DNA of 64,000 nt from assembly GCA_031655335.1 (NCBI GenBank), contig CP134226.1, positions 930,001-994,000 of the forward strand, in the 5' to 3' direction. Position numbers and translations under genes: made by a program. The stretch is from Thalassospiraceae bacterium LMO-SO8. Lineage in GTDB: Bacteria; Pseudomonadota; Alphaproteobacteria; Rhodospirillales; Casp-alpha2. Shown here in pieces: positions 41,852 to 50,422 of the stretch. The notes below the pieces were generated by a model that saw nothing but the letters and a program-made list of their open reading frames with translations, did no database searches and was not told the origin of the DNA. Position 1 is the stretch's first letter. Each line of letters opens with the position of its first letter.

Positions 41852-42343
41852 ATGAAACCCAAGCACCAGCAGGCGCTTCTCCTCTTCTGGCACGCATGGC
41901 TCGGCGGCGCATATCTGGTTGCCTACCTGACGGCCGACGAGGATACCTACGGCATGCATTTGTTCGCAGGATACGCCGTACTCGCGGCCATCGTCGCCCG
42001 CCTCCTGGTCGGCCTGATGGCGCCGAACAGCAAACTTTTCAAGTTGCCTCGCCCTAAATTCGGCGACCTGCGAGATTGGTTTCGCAGCGGCAAAGGTCGC
42101 CACCCTTTCTTTGCCTGGTTTGCCTCGGTCCTTTTGATTGTCGTTGGCGCTTCTGCTGCGACTGGCGCCCTTTCGGACTCGCTGATGACCTGGCTGGAAG
42201 ATCCGCACGAGGCGATCTCCGAAGCCTCCCTTTGGGTCATCTTTGGGCATATCGCGTTCGTCACGTTCATGTATGGCGGCAAAAAATTCATCAGAAGCGC
42301 CATCGTGAAACTCAACGAACGGTTGCCGTTCACTCACGCCTAG
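41852..42343 (+). CDS. Cytochrome b561-like membrane protein
   Basis: A 163-aa protein with four membrane helices and histidines placed as haem ligands (FWHAWLGG, MHLFAGY, and later HPFFAW, FGHIAFV). This matches the small cytochrome b family (Ni/Fe-hydrogenase b-type or b561). With the two periplasmic cytochromes c that follow it probably passes electrons from the quinol pool to the periplasm. Similar SHP-DHC-cytochrome b clusters are known from Rhodobacter. Confidence 0.82.
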   Translation: MKPKHQQALLLFWHAWLGGAYLVAYLTADEDTYGMHLFAGYAVLAAIVARLLVGLMAPNSKLFKLPRPKFGDLRDWFRSGKGRHPFFAWFASVLLIVVGASAATGALSDSLMTWLEDPHEAISEASLWVIFGHIAFVTFMYGGKKFIRSAIVKLNERLPFTHA

Positions 42344-42354
42344 GAGTCAAACAC

Positions 42355-42771
42355 ATGCTACGCGCCTTCGTTCTGGCGTCGATGATCGCCGCCCCAACAC
42401 TGGCCATGGCCGGTGACCCGGACCGCGATGCCATTGTCACCGAATATGCTGTACAGACCCGCGCTACCGATCCCGGATTTACCGCATTCTCCGCGAAGCG
42501 AGGCGAACAACTATTCCGTACTGTGTGGGCAGGCGGCGATCCGCGGACACCGTCTTGTACGGCCTGCCATACGGGCAACCCAAGGAATCCAGGCCGCAAC
42601 GCTAAGACCGGGCGCCCAATTGATCCGGTTGCCGTCTCCGTGAATCCGAGCCGTTTCACCAATGCCGCCGACGTTGAAAAACAGTTCACGCGCGACTGCA
42701 AAAGCGTTCTCGGCCGCCTCTGTACGCCGCTCGAGAAGGGCGACTACATCACCTTCATGACGGGACAGTAG
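42355..42771 (+). CDS. DUF1924/SHP-type periplasmic monohaem cytochrome c
   Basis: A 138-aa protein with a signal peptide ending AMA-G and one haem motif CTACH (about residue 65). The AFSAKRGEQLFRTVW and RFTNAADVEKQFTRDCKSVLGRLCTPLEKGDY regions are those of the DUF1924 family, related to sphaeroides haem protein, an oxygen- or NO-binding cytochrome. Two further cysteines near the C-terminus could form a disulfide. ATG 42355 follows TAGGAG. Confidence 0.82.
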   Translation: MLRAFVLASMIAAPTLAMAGDPDRDAIVTEYAVQTRATDPGFTAFSAKRGEQLFRTVWAGGDPRTPSCTACHTGNPRNPGRNAKTGRPIDPVAVSVNPSRFTNAADVEKQFTRDCKSVLGRLCTPLEKGDYITFMTGQ

Positions 42772-42774
42772 GTT

Positions 42775-43236
42775 ATGCGCTATTCTCTGATTCTCGCGGC
42801 TCTATTGGCCTCGACAGCACAAGCCTCGGCCGACGATTGGGTCCCCCCAATCACGAACCAACTGGTTCAAAAAGAATGCGGCAGCTGCCACATGGCGTTT
42901 CAGCCGGCGTTTCTTCCGGCGCACTCCTGGGATCGCATCATGAATACACTCTCCGACCATTTCGGCGAGGATGCCTCGTTGCCTGACGCGCAGATTGTGG
43001 CGATCCGTGCCTACTTGACCAAGAACGCCGGCGATGTGAAACAGCTGGGGGTTGCCCAGAAATATATGCGATGGGTCGAGCCGGGCGGCGCTCCTCTAAA
43101 AATCACCGAGAACCCCGCGTTTCTGCGTGAGCACAACTTCCCCGACCGTGTGTGGAAAGACCCAAAGGTCGTCACCAAATCAAACTGCTTGGCGTGTCAC
43201 GCGCAAGCAGATCGTGGCAATTATGACGATGACTGA
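42775..43236 (+). CDS. Dihaem cytochrome c (DHC-like)
   Basis: A 153-aa periplasmic protein with a signal peptide (cleavage near ASA-D) and two haem c motifs, CGSCH (about 35) and CLACH (about 140), separated by a helical domain with HSWDRIMNTLSDHFGEDA. This is the layout of DHC, the electron donor of SHP. It follows the DUF1924 gene after 3 bp, making the set b-type, SHP-like, DHC a likely complete electron path. Confidence 0.87.
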   Translation: MRYSLILAALLASTAQASADDWVPPITNQLVQKECGSCHMAFQPAFLPAHSWDRIMNTLSDHFGEDASLPDAQIVAIRAYLTKNAGDVKQLGVAQKYMRWVEPGGAPLKITENPAFLREHNFPDRVWKDPKVVTKSNCLACHAQADRGNYDDD

Positions 43237-43314
43237 ACCCGATCAATTGCGCCACCTATCCTTTCATCCCGAAAGAGTCCGCTGATTGAGGCAGTGTCCG
43301 CTCCTGGCTAGAAG

Positions 43315-43493
43315 TGGACACTGCACCAAAACGGCTGCAATGGCTCTTATTCGAGGAAGCAGACGTCTGATTCTTCAGATAAGCCCGTTCTAAATTTCCC
43401 TTGCACACGAACCTTCGCATCACCAAATACCCGCCGCTTTAAATTGTCCTGACTTGGGCAAAGGCTGCCGCCCATGTTTGCGGCTTAACCACA
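43315..43493 (+). repeat. 179-bp leader of tniQ, copy B
   Basis: The counterpart of 20725-20903, with only a few substitutions. The cargo to the left is unrelated to that in element A, so this point marks the cargo/core border. The adjoining 43237-43314 holds no gene but contains GTCCGCT words resembling TnsB-site cores. Confidence 0.7.
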
Positions 43494-44768
43494 TTGGACG
43501 GCCCCTGGCCATTCCGACCGCGACCGGTCGATGATGAGACGTTCTCGTCTTGGTTCTCGCGCCTGGCTTGGGCCAACGGCTTGGAACCGGGAGAACTCTA
43601 CCGTGTCGCCTTGCCCGGTGGACGAATGCATCGGGCCGACCTGGACAGGTTTGCTTGCGACGATTTGATCGCCGGATTGTCGACCCACACGGGCGTCCAA
43701 CAAGACGACCTGCGGACACGAACGCTACGGCGTTGGGCTATCAATCTCTACGGAGATGACGACGGCCGATGCAAGCTGCTCTGGCTACCCGCCACCGGCG
43801 TGCATCAAAAGTCCAAGTCGTTCGGTCAGCAGGCCTGCGTCGCATGCCTACGCGCTGACGCTGTGCCGCACCTCCGTTCGGTGCACCGGCTGGCGTTTGT
43901 CACCAGCTGCCCCCGTCACAGCCGCCTGCTGATCGATCGGTGCCCAGAATGCACCGCACCAATTCAACCTCTGTACGGATCACCTCACCTAGGATCAGTT
44001 TGCCTTTGTTGGAATTGCGGTTTTGATCTTCGGCGCGCGGAGCCACCGGAGGCCCATACGCATCGCGCCCAAGAAGAACTGATCCGCATTGCCCAAGGCG
44101 ATTGGGGAGAGCTGGGGAGTTTCGGTCCGGTTTATCCGCTCGCCTACCTCCGCATTCTCTGGGTCGTTTATCGGCTTTTGGCAACTGGTCGGTTTGCCTA
44201 CCCACTACGCGAGTGGGCACGCCGAAACGTCGACGCGCCCGATGTTCCGCCATCTGCCATACCGCGCATCAAAGAGATCGAACGCTTACCGGTCCAAAGT
44301 CGCCATGTCCTTATTCAGTATGCCTACGCATTGCTCGACGATTGGCCGTCCCGGTTCGTCGCGGCTTGCAAGGGTGTCGGGATCACGTCGCGAGTGCTCC
44401 TGAAAGATCCTGCACAGATACCCTTCGCATTGTGGGCGCCAGCATCGAGCGAGCTTCACGATGGCGACTATCAACCGGCACCATCCGAAGTCGCGGCGGC
44501 GAGGGCATTCTTGCAAAGGCAAGACACGCTACCGACACGCGGCGCCTTGAGCCAAGTCCTCGGCTGCAAATCCAAGCACATCGATGAACTCGCCGTTCCC
44601 GCCGGCGACCACTGCGCCTACGGGACGAACCGCTATTGGAAACTGGACGGCGTCAGCCCAGATGTCCGCGCGGCGGCACGTGCCGCCGCAGTGCATGAAG
44701 GACACAACGTCGGGCCGTGGGTCGATCAGATCTTGCGCGAGGCACTCAAAAGGCGAGGTTTGATATGA
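43494..44768 (+). CDS. tniQ: TniQ-family target-selection protein, element B
   Basis: A 424-aa homologue of the protein at 20904, same length, with the zinc-finger cysteines conserved. Differences concentrate at about residues 55-90 (for example THTGVQQDDLRTRTLRRWAI against AHTGIERGDLLKRTLKAWSG) and in short patches later, while the C-terminal 100 residues are almost identical. Both elements use the same tRNA-Gln site, so the shared parts are the better candidates for target recognition. TTG start at 43494. Confidence 0.88.
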   Translation: MDGPWPFRPRPVDDETFSSWFSRLAWANGLEPGELYRVALPGGRMHRADLDRFACDDLIAGLSTHTGVQQDDLRTRTLRRWAINLYGDDDGRCKLLWLPATGVHQKSKSFGQQACVACLRADAVPHLRSVHRLAFVTSCPRHSRLLIDRCPECTAPIQPLYGSPHLGSVCLCWNCGFDLRRAEPPEAHTHRAQEELIRIAQGDWGELGSFGPVYPLAYLRILWVVYRLLATGRFAYPLREWARRNVDAPDVPPSAIPRIKEIERLPVQSRHVLIQYAYALLDDWPSRFVAACKGVGITSRVLLKDPAQIPFALWAPASSELHDGDYQPAPSEVAAARAFLQRQDTLPTRGALSQVLGCKSKHIDELAVPAGDHCAYGTNRYWKLDGVSPDVRAAARAAAVHEGHNVGPWVDQILREALKRRGLI

Positions 44769-44828
44769 AAGTACATGTTGGGGGTTGCGGCACGGAAAAA
44801 TCACTACATATAGTATTTAGGAGGAGAG

Positions 44829-45470
44829 ATGCCGGTTAGAAAAATTCCCATCAGTAGCCGGAGCCTGACGGGGCGCCACGCATACGGGCGCGGCAAAGGT
44901 GCTGTCGGATTTGAATCGTCTCTCGAGCGGGATTTCATCTCGCTGATGCGTTTCGATGCCAATGTCACGGACATCGAAGAGCAGCCCGTCCGGATTTCCT
45001 TCCAGGACACTGCCGGCAAACATCGGCACTACACGCCGGACTTCCTGGTTCATCGACGTTCTGGCGCCTCGATGCTCGCCGAGATCAAACCTGCCAAGTT
45101 CGTGACAGCCGACCTCGACGACAAATTCAATGCCGCCAGGAATTTCGCCCGCAGGCGTGGCTGGACATTCGAGGTTTGGACGGAACGTGAGATCCGCATT
45201 CCCCGGCTGGAGAACGCCAAATTCCTCCTCCCCTACCAGCAAGCGGAGCCGCCGACATGGGCGCGCGACCGCTTACTGATCGCACTCGGCGAAACAGGCC
45301 GGACGACTGTCACCCGCCTTCTCGAAGCAACCTGCCGCCAAGAAGATGACCGTGCGGAAGCGCTGTTTGCGCTGTGGCATTTGGTCGCGACAGGAACGGT
45401 CGCCGCGGGCATGGACGATCCCCTAACACCGGCAACCAACATTCATTTGAACGAAGGCGATCAACGATGA
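44829..45470 (+). CDS. tnsA: TnsA-like endonuclease, element B
   Basis: A 213-aa copy of the protein at 22239, catalytic E33, D71 and E85-x-K87 intact. GGAGGAG precedes ATG 44829. Its stop overlaps the tnsB start (ATGA). Confidence 0.87.
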   Translation: MPVRKIPISSRSLTGRHAYGRGKGAVGFESSLERDFISLMRFDANVTDIEEQPVRISFQDTAGKHRHYTPDFLVHRRSGASMLAEIKPAKFVTADLDDKFNAARNFARRRGWTFEVWTEREIRIPRLENAKFLLPYQQAEPPTWARDRLLIALGETGRTTVTRLLEATCRQEDDRAEALFALWHLVATGTVAAGMDDPLTPATNIHLNEGDQR

Positions 45471-47335
45471 GTACGCCGCTTAGTTTCGATGTCGGCAGCG
45501 AAGTCCAGTTCCTTGGACGTGCCGCCGTCATTACCTCCCAACCCAGCTTCGATGAAGTCATGGTGCAGTTCGTCGATACGGGCGAAATCAAATCAGCGAA
45601 TGTCGGACAGCTCAAAAGCAAAGAAGCGCCTAAAATCGACAAACCCCGGGTCCTGGACGCCATACCGGAGAGCGACCTGGACACGGCTCGAGAACGATAC
45701 GAGGCGATCAAACCGCTGCTCGACGTTACCCATCGAAAAGGCGAAGCCTTCAAAGCCCGCGCCGAAGAGATCGACGTCAACGAGAAGACATTGCGCCGCT
45801 GGTGCTCCGACTATCAGGCTAGGGGCTTGCTCTCCGATCTCGCACCCAACCGACGAGGCAAACGTAAACGGCGTTTGCCGAGAAAGGTCGAAGCCATTAT
45901 CCAGGACGTGATTGAGAGCGTCTATCTCACCAAACAGAAGGTGACGGCGAAGAAAGCCATCGACGAGGTCGTTCTCCGATGCAAGGCGGCCCGATTGAAA
46001 CCGCCGCACCCGAACACCATTCGTGAGCGCATCAAAGCGGTCAAAGAAAGCGAGCGGGTCAAACGCCGCCAAGGCGCCAAGGCCGCCCGCGACCAATTCG
46101 CCGAAGTGAAGGGTGAATTTCCGGATGGGAACTTCCCGCTGGAGACCGTTCAGATCGACCATACGAAGTTGGATATCATCCTGGTCGACGACGACACACG
46201 GCTGCCGATCGGGCGTCCGTGGCTGACGGTCGCCATCGACGTCTTCAGCCGCATGATCACCGGATATTACATCTCTCTCGACGCGCCGAGTTCATTCTCC
46301 GTGGGCATGTGCATCCGTCATTCAGCGCTGCCCAAGGACGCCGAGCTTGAAAAGCTGGGCATCGACGGCAAGTGGCCGGTCTGGGGCCTGATGCGGACCC
46401 TCCATGCCGACAACGGCAAGGATTTTCACAGCAACCTTATCAAAAAATCCTGCGACGAATATGGGATCAACATCGCTTGGCGGCCGGTAAGGCAGCCGCA
46501 CTTCGGCGGGCATGTCGAACGGCTCATGGGCACAATCGCCAAGGAAATCCACACCCTTCCAGGCACGACCTTCTCCAACATCCAGGACAAGGGTGAATAC
46601 AACTCAGCGAAACAGGCATCGATGACGCTGGATGAACTGCAGGCCTGGTTCGTCACCTATGTGGTCGGTGTCTATCACCAGCGCGTCCACAAAGGCATCG
46701 GCATGAGCCCGATTGAAAAGTGGCGAGAAGGCGTCCTAGGAACCGGCCGACGGAAAGGCACCGGGCTCAACGCGCCGATCAGCGACCCGGAGCGGTTCGC
46801 CATCGACTTCCTCCCGCTCGAATCCCGCACGGTTCAACGCGAAGGAATTGCTTGGGACGGCGTCAATTACCGCGCCCCCAGCATCCTCGGATGGATCGGG
46901 GAGAAACAAGGGGGACGGAGCGTGAAGTTCACCATCAGGCGGGACCCCCGCGACATCAGCCGCATCTATTTTCTCGATCCCGAACTCAAGGAGTATCTCG
47001 AGGTTCCCTACCGGGACCAGACGCACCCCTCGATCTCCCTTTGGGAGCTTCGGGCGGCGAAAAAATATCTGAGAGACCGAAACGCGGAGATCATCGACGA
47101 AGACGCCATCTTCGCCGCCATCGAGGAGATGGGACGCATCGCGGAGACCGCCACGACCGAAACCAAGAAAGCCCGACGGGCGAAACAGAGGAAGAAAGTC
47201 CATGCACGAGAAACATCAGACCAACGGCCGGGCATTTCGCTCGTCGTCGATAATTCAAAGGCCACAGATGAAGACGAAGGCGAATTCGACATCGGCGATG
47301 CCGAGCTTGAAGGCCGTTGGGAGGATTGGTCATGA
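45467..47335 (+). CDS. tnsB: TnsB/TniA-type DDE transposase, element B
   Basis: A 622-aa intact copy with D231, D315 and E351 (QIDHT, HADNGKDFH, GGHVERLMG). The open frame begins upstream, but ATG 45467 overlaps the tnsA stop exactly as in element A. Synonymous and a few non-synonymous differences from the A copy show that the two elements diverged before they met here, not by recent local duplication. Confidence 0.92.
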   Translation: MSTPLSFDVGSEVQFLGRAAVITSQPSFDEVMVQFVDTGEIKSANVGQLKSKEAPKIDKPRVLDAIPESDLDTARERYEAIKPLLDVTHRKGEAFKARAEEIDVNEKTLRRWCSDYQARGLLSDLAPNRRGKRKRRLPRKVEAIIQDVIESVYLTKQKVTAKKAIDEVVLRCKAARLKPPHPNTIRERIKAVKESERVKRRQGAKAARDQFAEVKGEFPDGNFPLETVQIDHTKLDIILVDDDTRLPIGRPWLTVAIDVFSRMITGYYISLDAPSSFSVGMCIRHSALPKDAELEKLGIDGKWPVWGLMRTLHADNGKDFHSNLIKKSCDEYGINIAWRPVRQPHFGGHVERLMGTIAKEIHTLPGTTFSNIQDKGEYNSAKQASMTLDELQAWFVTYVVGVYHQRVHKGIGMSPIEKWREGVLGTGRRKGTGLNAPISDPERFAIDFLPLESRTVQREGIAWDGVNYRAPSILGWIGEKQGGRSVKFTIRRDPRDISRIYFLDPELKEYLEVPYRDQTHPSISLWELRAAKKYLRDRNAEIIDEDAIFAAIEEMGRIAETATTETKKARRAKQRKKVHARETSDQRPGISLVVDNSKATDEDEGEFDIGDAELEGRWEDWS

Positions 47336-48216
47336 CTGAGCCCGCAAGAAGCGAACTGACATCATTCGAGCTGTTCGGCCCGGAGCCGCGAGAGAGATTG
47401 CATCGGATCTGGTCGTCCTGCTGGATCGACTACCCGGTCGCCTTGCAGGCATTGAAACGCCTTGAGTGGCTGCTCAACCACCCCCGCGTCACGCGGCCAC
47501 CCTGCTGCCTGATCGTCGGTGAAACCAATCACGGCAAGACGACGATCGCTCGGAAGTTCGAACGGATGCACCAACCGGACCCCGGTGCCTCCGACGAGGC
47601 GAAATCCATGCCCGTCGTCTACGTGCAAGCGCCGCCCATGGCGGATGTAGCCGGCTTCTACGGCAACATTTTGAACGCCGTCGGCGCGCCTTTCATGCCG
47701 ACCTGGTCCACGTCCCGGAAGCAGGATCTAGTCCTAAAGACTCTGACCAATCTGGGAACCAGGATGCTGATCGTCGACGAACTCCACAGCATCCTGCAAG
47801 GGAAGATAGATCAACGAGGTGTCTTCCTGAACGTCTTGAAGCACCTGACCAACGAACTGCAGATCCCGATCGTGGGCTTAGGCACCAGGGAAATTCTGCG
47901 TGTCGTGCAAACAGATCAGCAGTTCGGCAATCGCTTCGAGCCGTTCACCCTGCCGAAGTGGGAACTCGGCCCCGGATACGCGACGTTCCTGGCTCATATA
48001 TGTCGCCGCACGGGCATGAAGGACGTTTCGTTCATGAAGGACAAAGCCTTGGTCCGCCGCATCCACACCATGAGCGAAGGTCTTACCGGAGAGTCCTGGA
48101 AAGTCGTGTGCTTTGCCCTCGAACGGATGGAGGAGGCCGGTCGAACGGCGTTGGAACCGAAGATCCTGGATGAGATCGATTGGACGGCGCCGAAGGATCG
48201 GAGGCGTTCAGCGTAA
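47332..48216 (+). CDS. tnsC: TnsC/TniB-type AAA+ regulator, element B
   Basis: A 294-aa ATPase with Walker A GETNHGKT (63-70), Walker B MLIVDELHSIL (D149, E150) and a sensor region PIVGLGTREILRVVQTDQQ. It would bridge target-bound TniQ and the TnsA-TnsB-transposon complex and enforce target immunity. It is the only intact tnsC in the window and could serve both elements. It is coupled to tnsB by an ATGA overlap. Confidence 0.9.
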   Translation: MTEPARSELTSFELFGPEPRERLHRIWSSCWIDYPVALQALKRLEWLLNHPRVTRPPCCLIVGETNHGKTTIARKFERMHQPDPGASDEAKSMPVVYVQAPPMADVAGFYGNILNAVGAPFMPTWSTSRKQDLVLKTLTNLGTRMLIVDELHSILQGKIDQRGVFLNVLKHLTNELQIPIVGLGTREILRVVQTDQQFGNRFEPFTLPKWELGPGYATFLAHICRRTGMKDVSFMKDKALVRRIHTMSEGLTGESWKVVCFALERMEEAGRTALEPKILDEIDWTAPKDRRRSA

Positions 48217-48467
48217 AGAGATTAAGGAGCATGACTGGCTCCCCACCAAGCAATACACATCAATGACTAAGCTCAAATTTTCATCTCGATCCACAGATGG
48301 AAAAGCGAAATATCCGAAGCTACGGTCGATCTAACATGTGAAGGATGCGCGCTCTAAAAGTAGGAAATTGCGCCCCAAACAGCATGCATTTCAGATGGGC
48401 CACTTGACCCTAAACCGCGCGCATCCCAATTACTGTCCACAGCCTTCGCCCTGGACAGGAGAGCATC
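48217..48467 (+). other. Spacer between tnsC and the small right-end gene
   Basis: No convincing gene. From about 48370 the sequence resembles 37364-37455 of element A, so it belongs to the transposon core. No terminator stands out. Confidence 0.5.
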
Positions 48468-48662
48468 ATGAGCAGCCCAAAACGCCCGAAAAGGTCAGGC
48501 CTAATCACTGAGGATGCGAAGTGCCTGGATCTCATTGAGAAGGATATGAGGGACCATCCCGAACGGGTGCGGCCGGCAGATGACCTCCTTGCCGAAATGG
48601 AAGAGCTCGTGGGTCAGACCAAGGGCAACCAATCTCAGGACACGCGAAACTCTAAGGATTGA
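48468..48662 (+). CDS. Small right-end protein, copy B (PrlF-tail-like)
   Basis: A 64-aa protein nearly identical to the one at 37456, with the same DMRDHPERVRPADDLLAEME core. ATG 48468 follows CAGGAGAGC. Its conservation in both elements at the same distance from the right end, despite unrelated cargo, supports a core role. Function unknown. Confidence 0.62.
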   Translation: MSSPKRPKRSGLITEDAKCLDLIEKDMRDHPERVRPADDLLAEMEELVGQTKGNQSQDTRNSKD

Positions 48663-48795
48663 AATCATTGGGCATTTGGCGCGGGAACAGTCAATTTAAG
48701 ATATAAATTTTCCAGCTTTGGATAAATCAACGGGAGTATAAAGTTGACACCCGTAAGGCATTTTGGTATCCTTTCATCATCGAAAGGAGATCGAA

Positions 48796-49650
48796 ATGAC
48801 CGGCCCCACCATCCAGGATTTCTTCAAGCAGTTCCCTAACGACGACGCTTGCCTTGACTACCTGATGGCGAAGCGCCACGGCACAACGCTGGATTGCCCC
48901 AAGTGCGGAAAGCACGGGAAGTTCCACCGCGTGAAGCGCCACCCGGCCTATGAGTGCGCCTGGTGCGGGTTTGAGATCTTCCCGATGGCCGGCACCATGT
49001 TCCATCGCTCCCACACGCCGTTGCAGAAGTGGTTTTACGCTCTCTACCTGTTCACCACTTCCCGTCACGGTGTTCCGGCCAAGGAATTGCAGCGCCAGTT
49101 GGGCGTCAGCTACCCCACGGCGCTTCGTATGTCCCACGAAATCCGCAAGTACATGGGTGAGGTTGATGGGGAGCCGCCGTTGACGGGTCACGTTGAGGTT
49201 GATGAAACCTACGTCGGCGGCAAGCGCCCCGGTAAGCGTGGCCGTGGAGCAGGCGGGAAGTCCGTTGTGTTCGGCATCATGGAACGTGGCGGGGAACTGT
49301 TTACCAAGGTTGTCCCCGACGCCAAGCGCAAGACCCTGTTTGCGGAAATCACCCGTCAGGTTCCCGAGGGAACGCGGATCAGCAGCGATGAATTTGTCGT
49401 CTACCACACGCTTTCCAGCCTCGGGTATGACCACGATACGATTGACCACGGGGCCAAGGAATGGGCGCGGGGAGATACTCATGTGAACAGCCTTGAAGGC
49501 TTCTGGGCGCAGTTGAAACGGTCGATCCGGGGCACCCATATCTCTGTCAGTGCTAAGCATCTTCCGAAGTATCTGGGCGAGTTTGAGTACCGCTACAATC
49601 GGCGGAAGAATCCCGGGGCGATGTTTGGGGAACTACTGGCGAACCTGTAA
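48796..49650 (+). CDS. IS1595-family transposase
   Basis: A 284-aa protein with an N-terminal zinc ribbon (CPKCGKHGKF and CAWCGFEIF), a helical linker (LYLFTTSRHGVPAKELQRQL) and the ISXO2-like catalytic domain: VEVDETYVGGK (first acidic residues, D/E), SDEFVVYH and NSLEGFWAQLKRSIRGTH. ATG 48796 follows AAAGGAG. Length fits the family. It appears intact. Confidence 0.92.
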   Translation: MTGPTIQDFFKQFPNDDACLDYLMAKRHGTTLDCPKCGKHGKFHRVKRHPAYECAWCGFEIFPMAGTMFHRSHTPLQKWFYALYLFTTSRHGVPAKELQRQLGVSYPTALRMSHEIRKYMGEVDGEPPLTGHVEVDETYVGGKRPGKRGRGAGGKSVVFGIMERGGELFTKVVPDAKRKTLFAEITRQVPEGTRISSDEFVVYHTLSSLGYDHDTIDHGAKEWARGDTHVNSLEGFWAQLKRSIRGTHISVSAKHLPKYLGEFEYRYNRRKNPGAMFGELLANL

Positions 49651-49771
49651 CCACAGCCTCCAGCAGGGGCCAGAACCGCTCATCCGCTTGGGATGGGTTC
49701 TCCTTCGCAAACTGCTCAAGACGATCCATTTTGCGGGCCTCCTCCAAACTGAGGTATTTGCCTCGACTCAT
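49553..49771 (-). CDS. Small passenger protein of the IS1595 element
   Basis: A 72-aa protein (SRGKYLSLEEARKMDRLEQF core) with an ideal SD, AGGAGG six bases before ATG 49771. Its 3' end overlaps the transposase gene on the other strand by 98 bp, and its 5' end overlaps the membrane-protein gene. The SLEEARK...FAKENPS pattern looks like that of other small proteins I recall near IS1595-type transposases. Function unknown. Confidence 0.6.
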   Translation of the reverse strand: MSRGKYLSLEEARKMDRLEQFAKENPSQADERFWPLLEAVVTGSPVVPQTSPRDSSADCSGTQTRPDTSEDA

Positions 49772-50318
49772 CGCCATCCTCCTTTGCCAATATGCCCTGC
49801 AAGCGCTCAATCAAAATTGCAACCTCAGTGAGCTTCCCATTCTCAAACTCAGAAGCTCGCCTAAACCACCTTTTAGTAAAAAAACCTATGGTTGCCCATC
49901 TATCCGCAACCACCTCATCATATTCGCTACGCAAGTACTCCCAAACCGTGGCCGCCCACGCGCCATATGCAGTGGTTATCGCATCTTGAAACTCGTCCCC
50001 CGATGCGGCTGTTTTCAGCGTCTTATAGGCGATTATTCCGTCTTTAATTAAACCATTCAGATGGCGGCGGCGCTTGGCTCGCCTCCCCCAAACGGTCTTG
50101 GACGGCGCGAGAGATAAGATGAACCATATCGTTAGCGCGGCGGCAAACATGACAAAGGATAGCGTTACCTTTGTTGCGAGCGGCAAGCCTTCGACAATAG
50201 CGATCATGAGAACACCAACGCCAGCGACCGCGCCCCATACCCAAACGCACCATACGTAGGTGTCGTGAATATCTTCGATCCACCCAAAAAATTTAAAGAT
50301 CGCTCTAACCATACCCAT
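49716..50318 (-). CDS. Two-TM passenger membrane protein of the IS1595 element
   Basis: A 200-aa protein with two membrane segments (about 22-44 and 48-70) and a basic stretch WGRRAKRRRHLNGL followed by a helical cytoplasmic domain. I do not recognise a family. Its start ATG 50318 has AAGG upstream. It lies wholly within the inverted repeats, so it moves with the IS. IS1595-family elements are known to carry passenger genes. Confidence 0.6.
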   Translation of the reverse strand: MGMVRAIFKFFGWIEDIHDTYVWCVWVWGAVAGVGVLMIAIVEGLPLATKVTLSFVMFAAALTIWFILSLAPSKTVWGRRAKRRRHLNGLIKDGIIAYKTLKTAASGDEFQDAITTAYGAWAATVWEYLRSEYDEVVADRWATIGFFTKRWFRRASEFENGKLTEVAILIERLQGILAKEDGDESRQIPQFGGGPQNGSS

Positions 50319-50422
50319 AACCTTGCTCCCACCCGCCCGGATGAGTCGAGTCGAACCGTGCGAGGCGCGGGATTATGGGAGGATGTGTGTACGGGTGTCA
50401 ACTTAACACACCCGTAAATCAA

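Larger units (their letters stand above)
48731..50414 (+). mobile_element. IS1595-family insertion sequence with two passenger genes
   Basis: 1684 bp. The left end CGGGAGTATAAAGTTGACAC and the right end read on the minus strand (CGGGTGTGTTAAGTTGACAC) match at 17 of 20 bases. It is flanked by a perfect 8-bp duplication TAAATCAA (48723-48730 and 50415-50422), the size expected for IS1595. It lies inside the right end of element B, between the innermost TnsB-type site and the two outer ones. Confidence 0.93.

Noticed and set aside
20904-48216. Classic Tn5053/Tn402-type transposon
   Set aside because: No resolvase (tniR) or res site is present, and a TnsA nuclease is encoded, which points to the Tn7-like cut-and-paste type.
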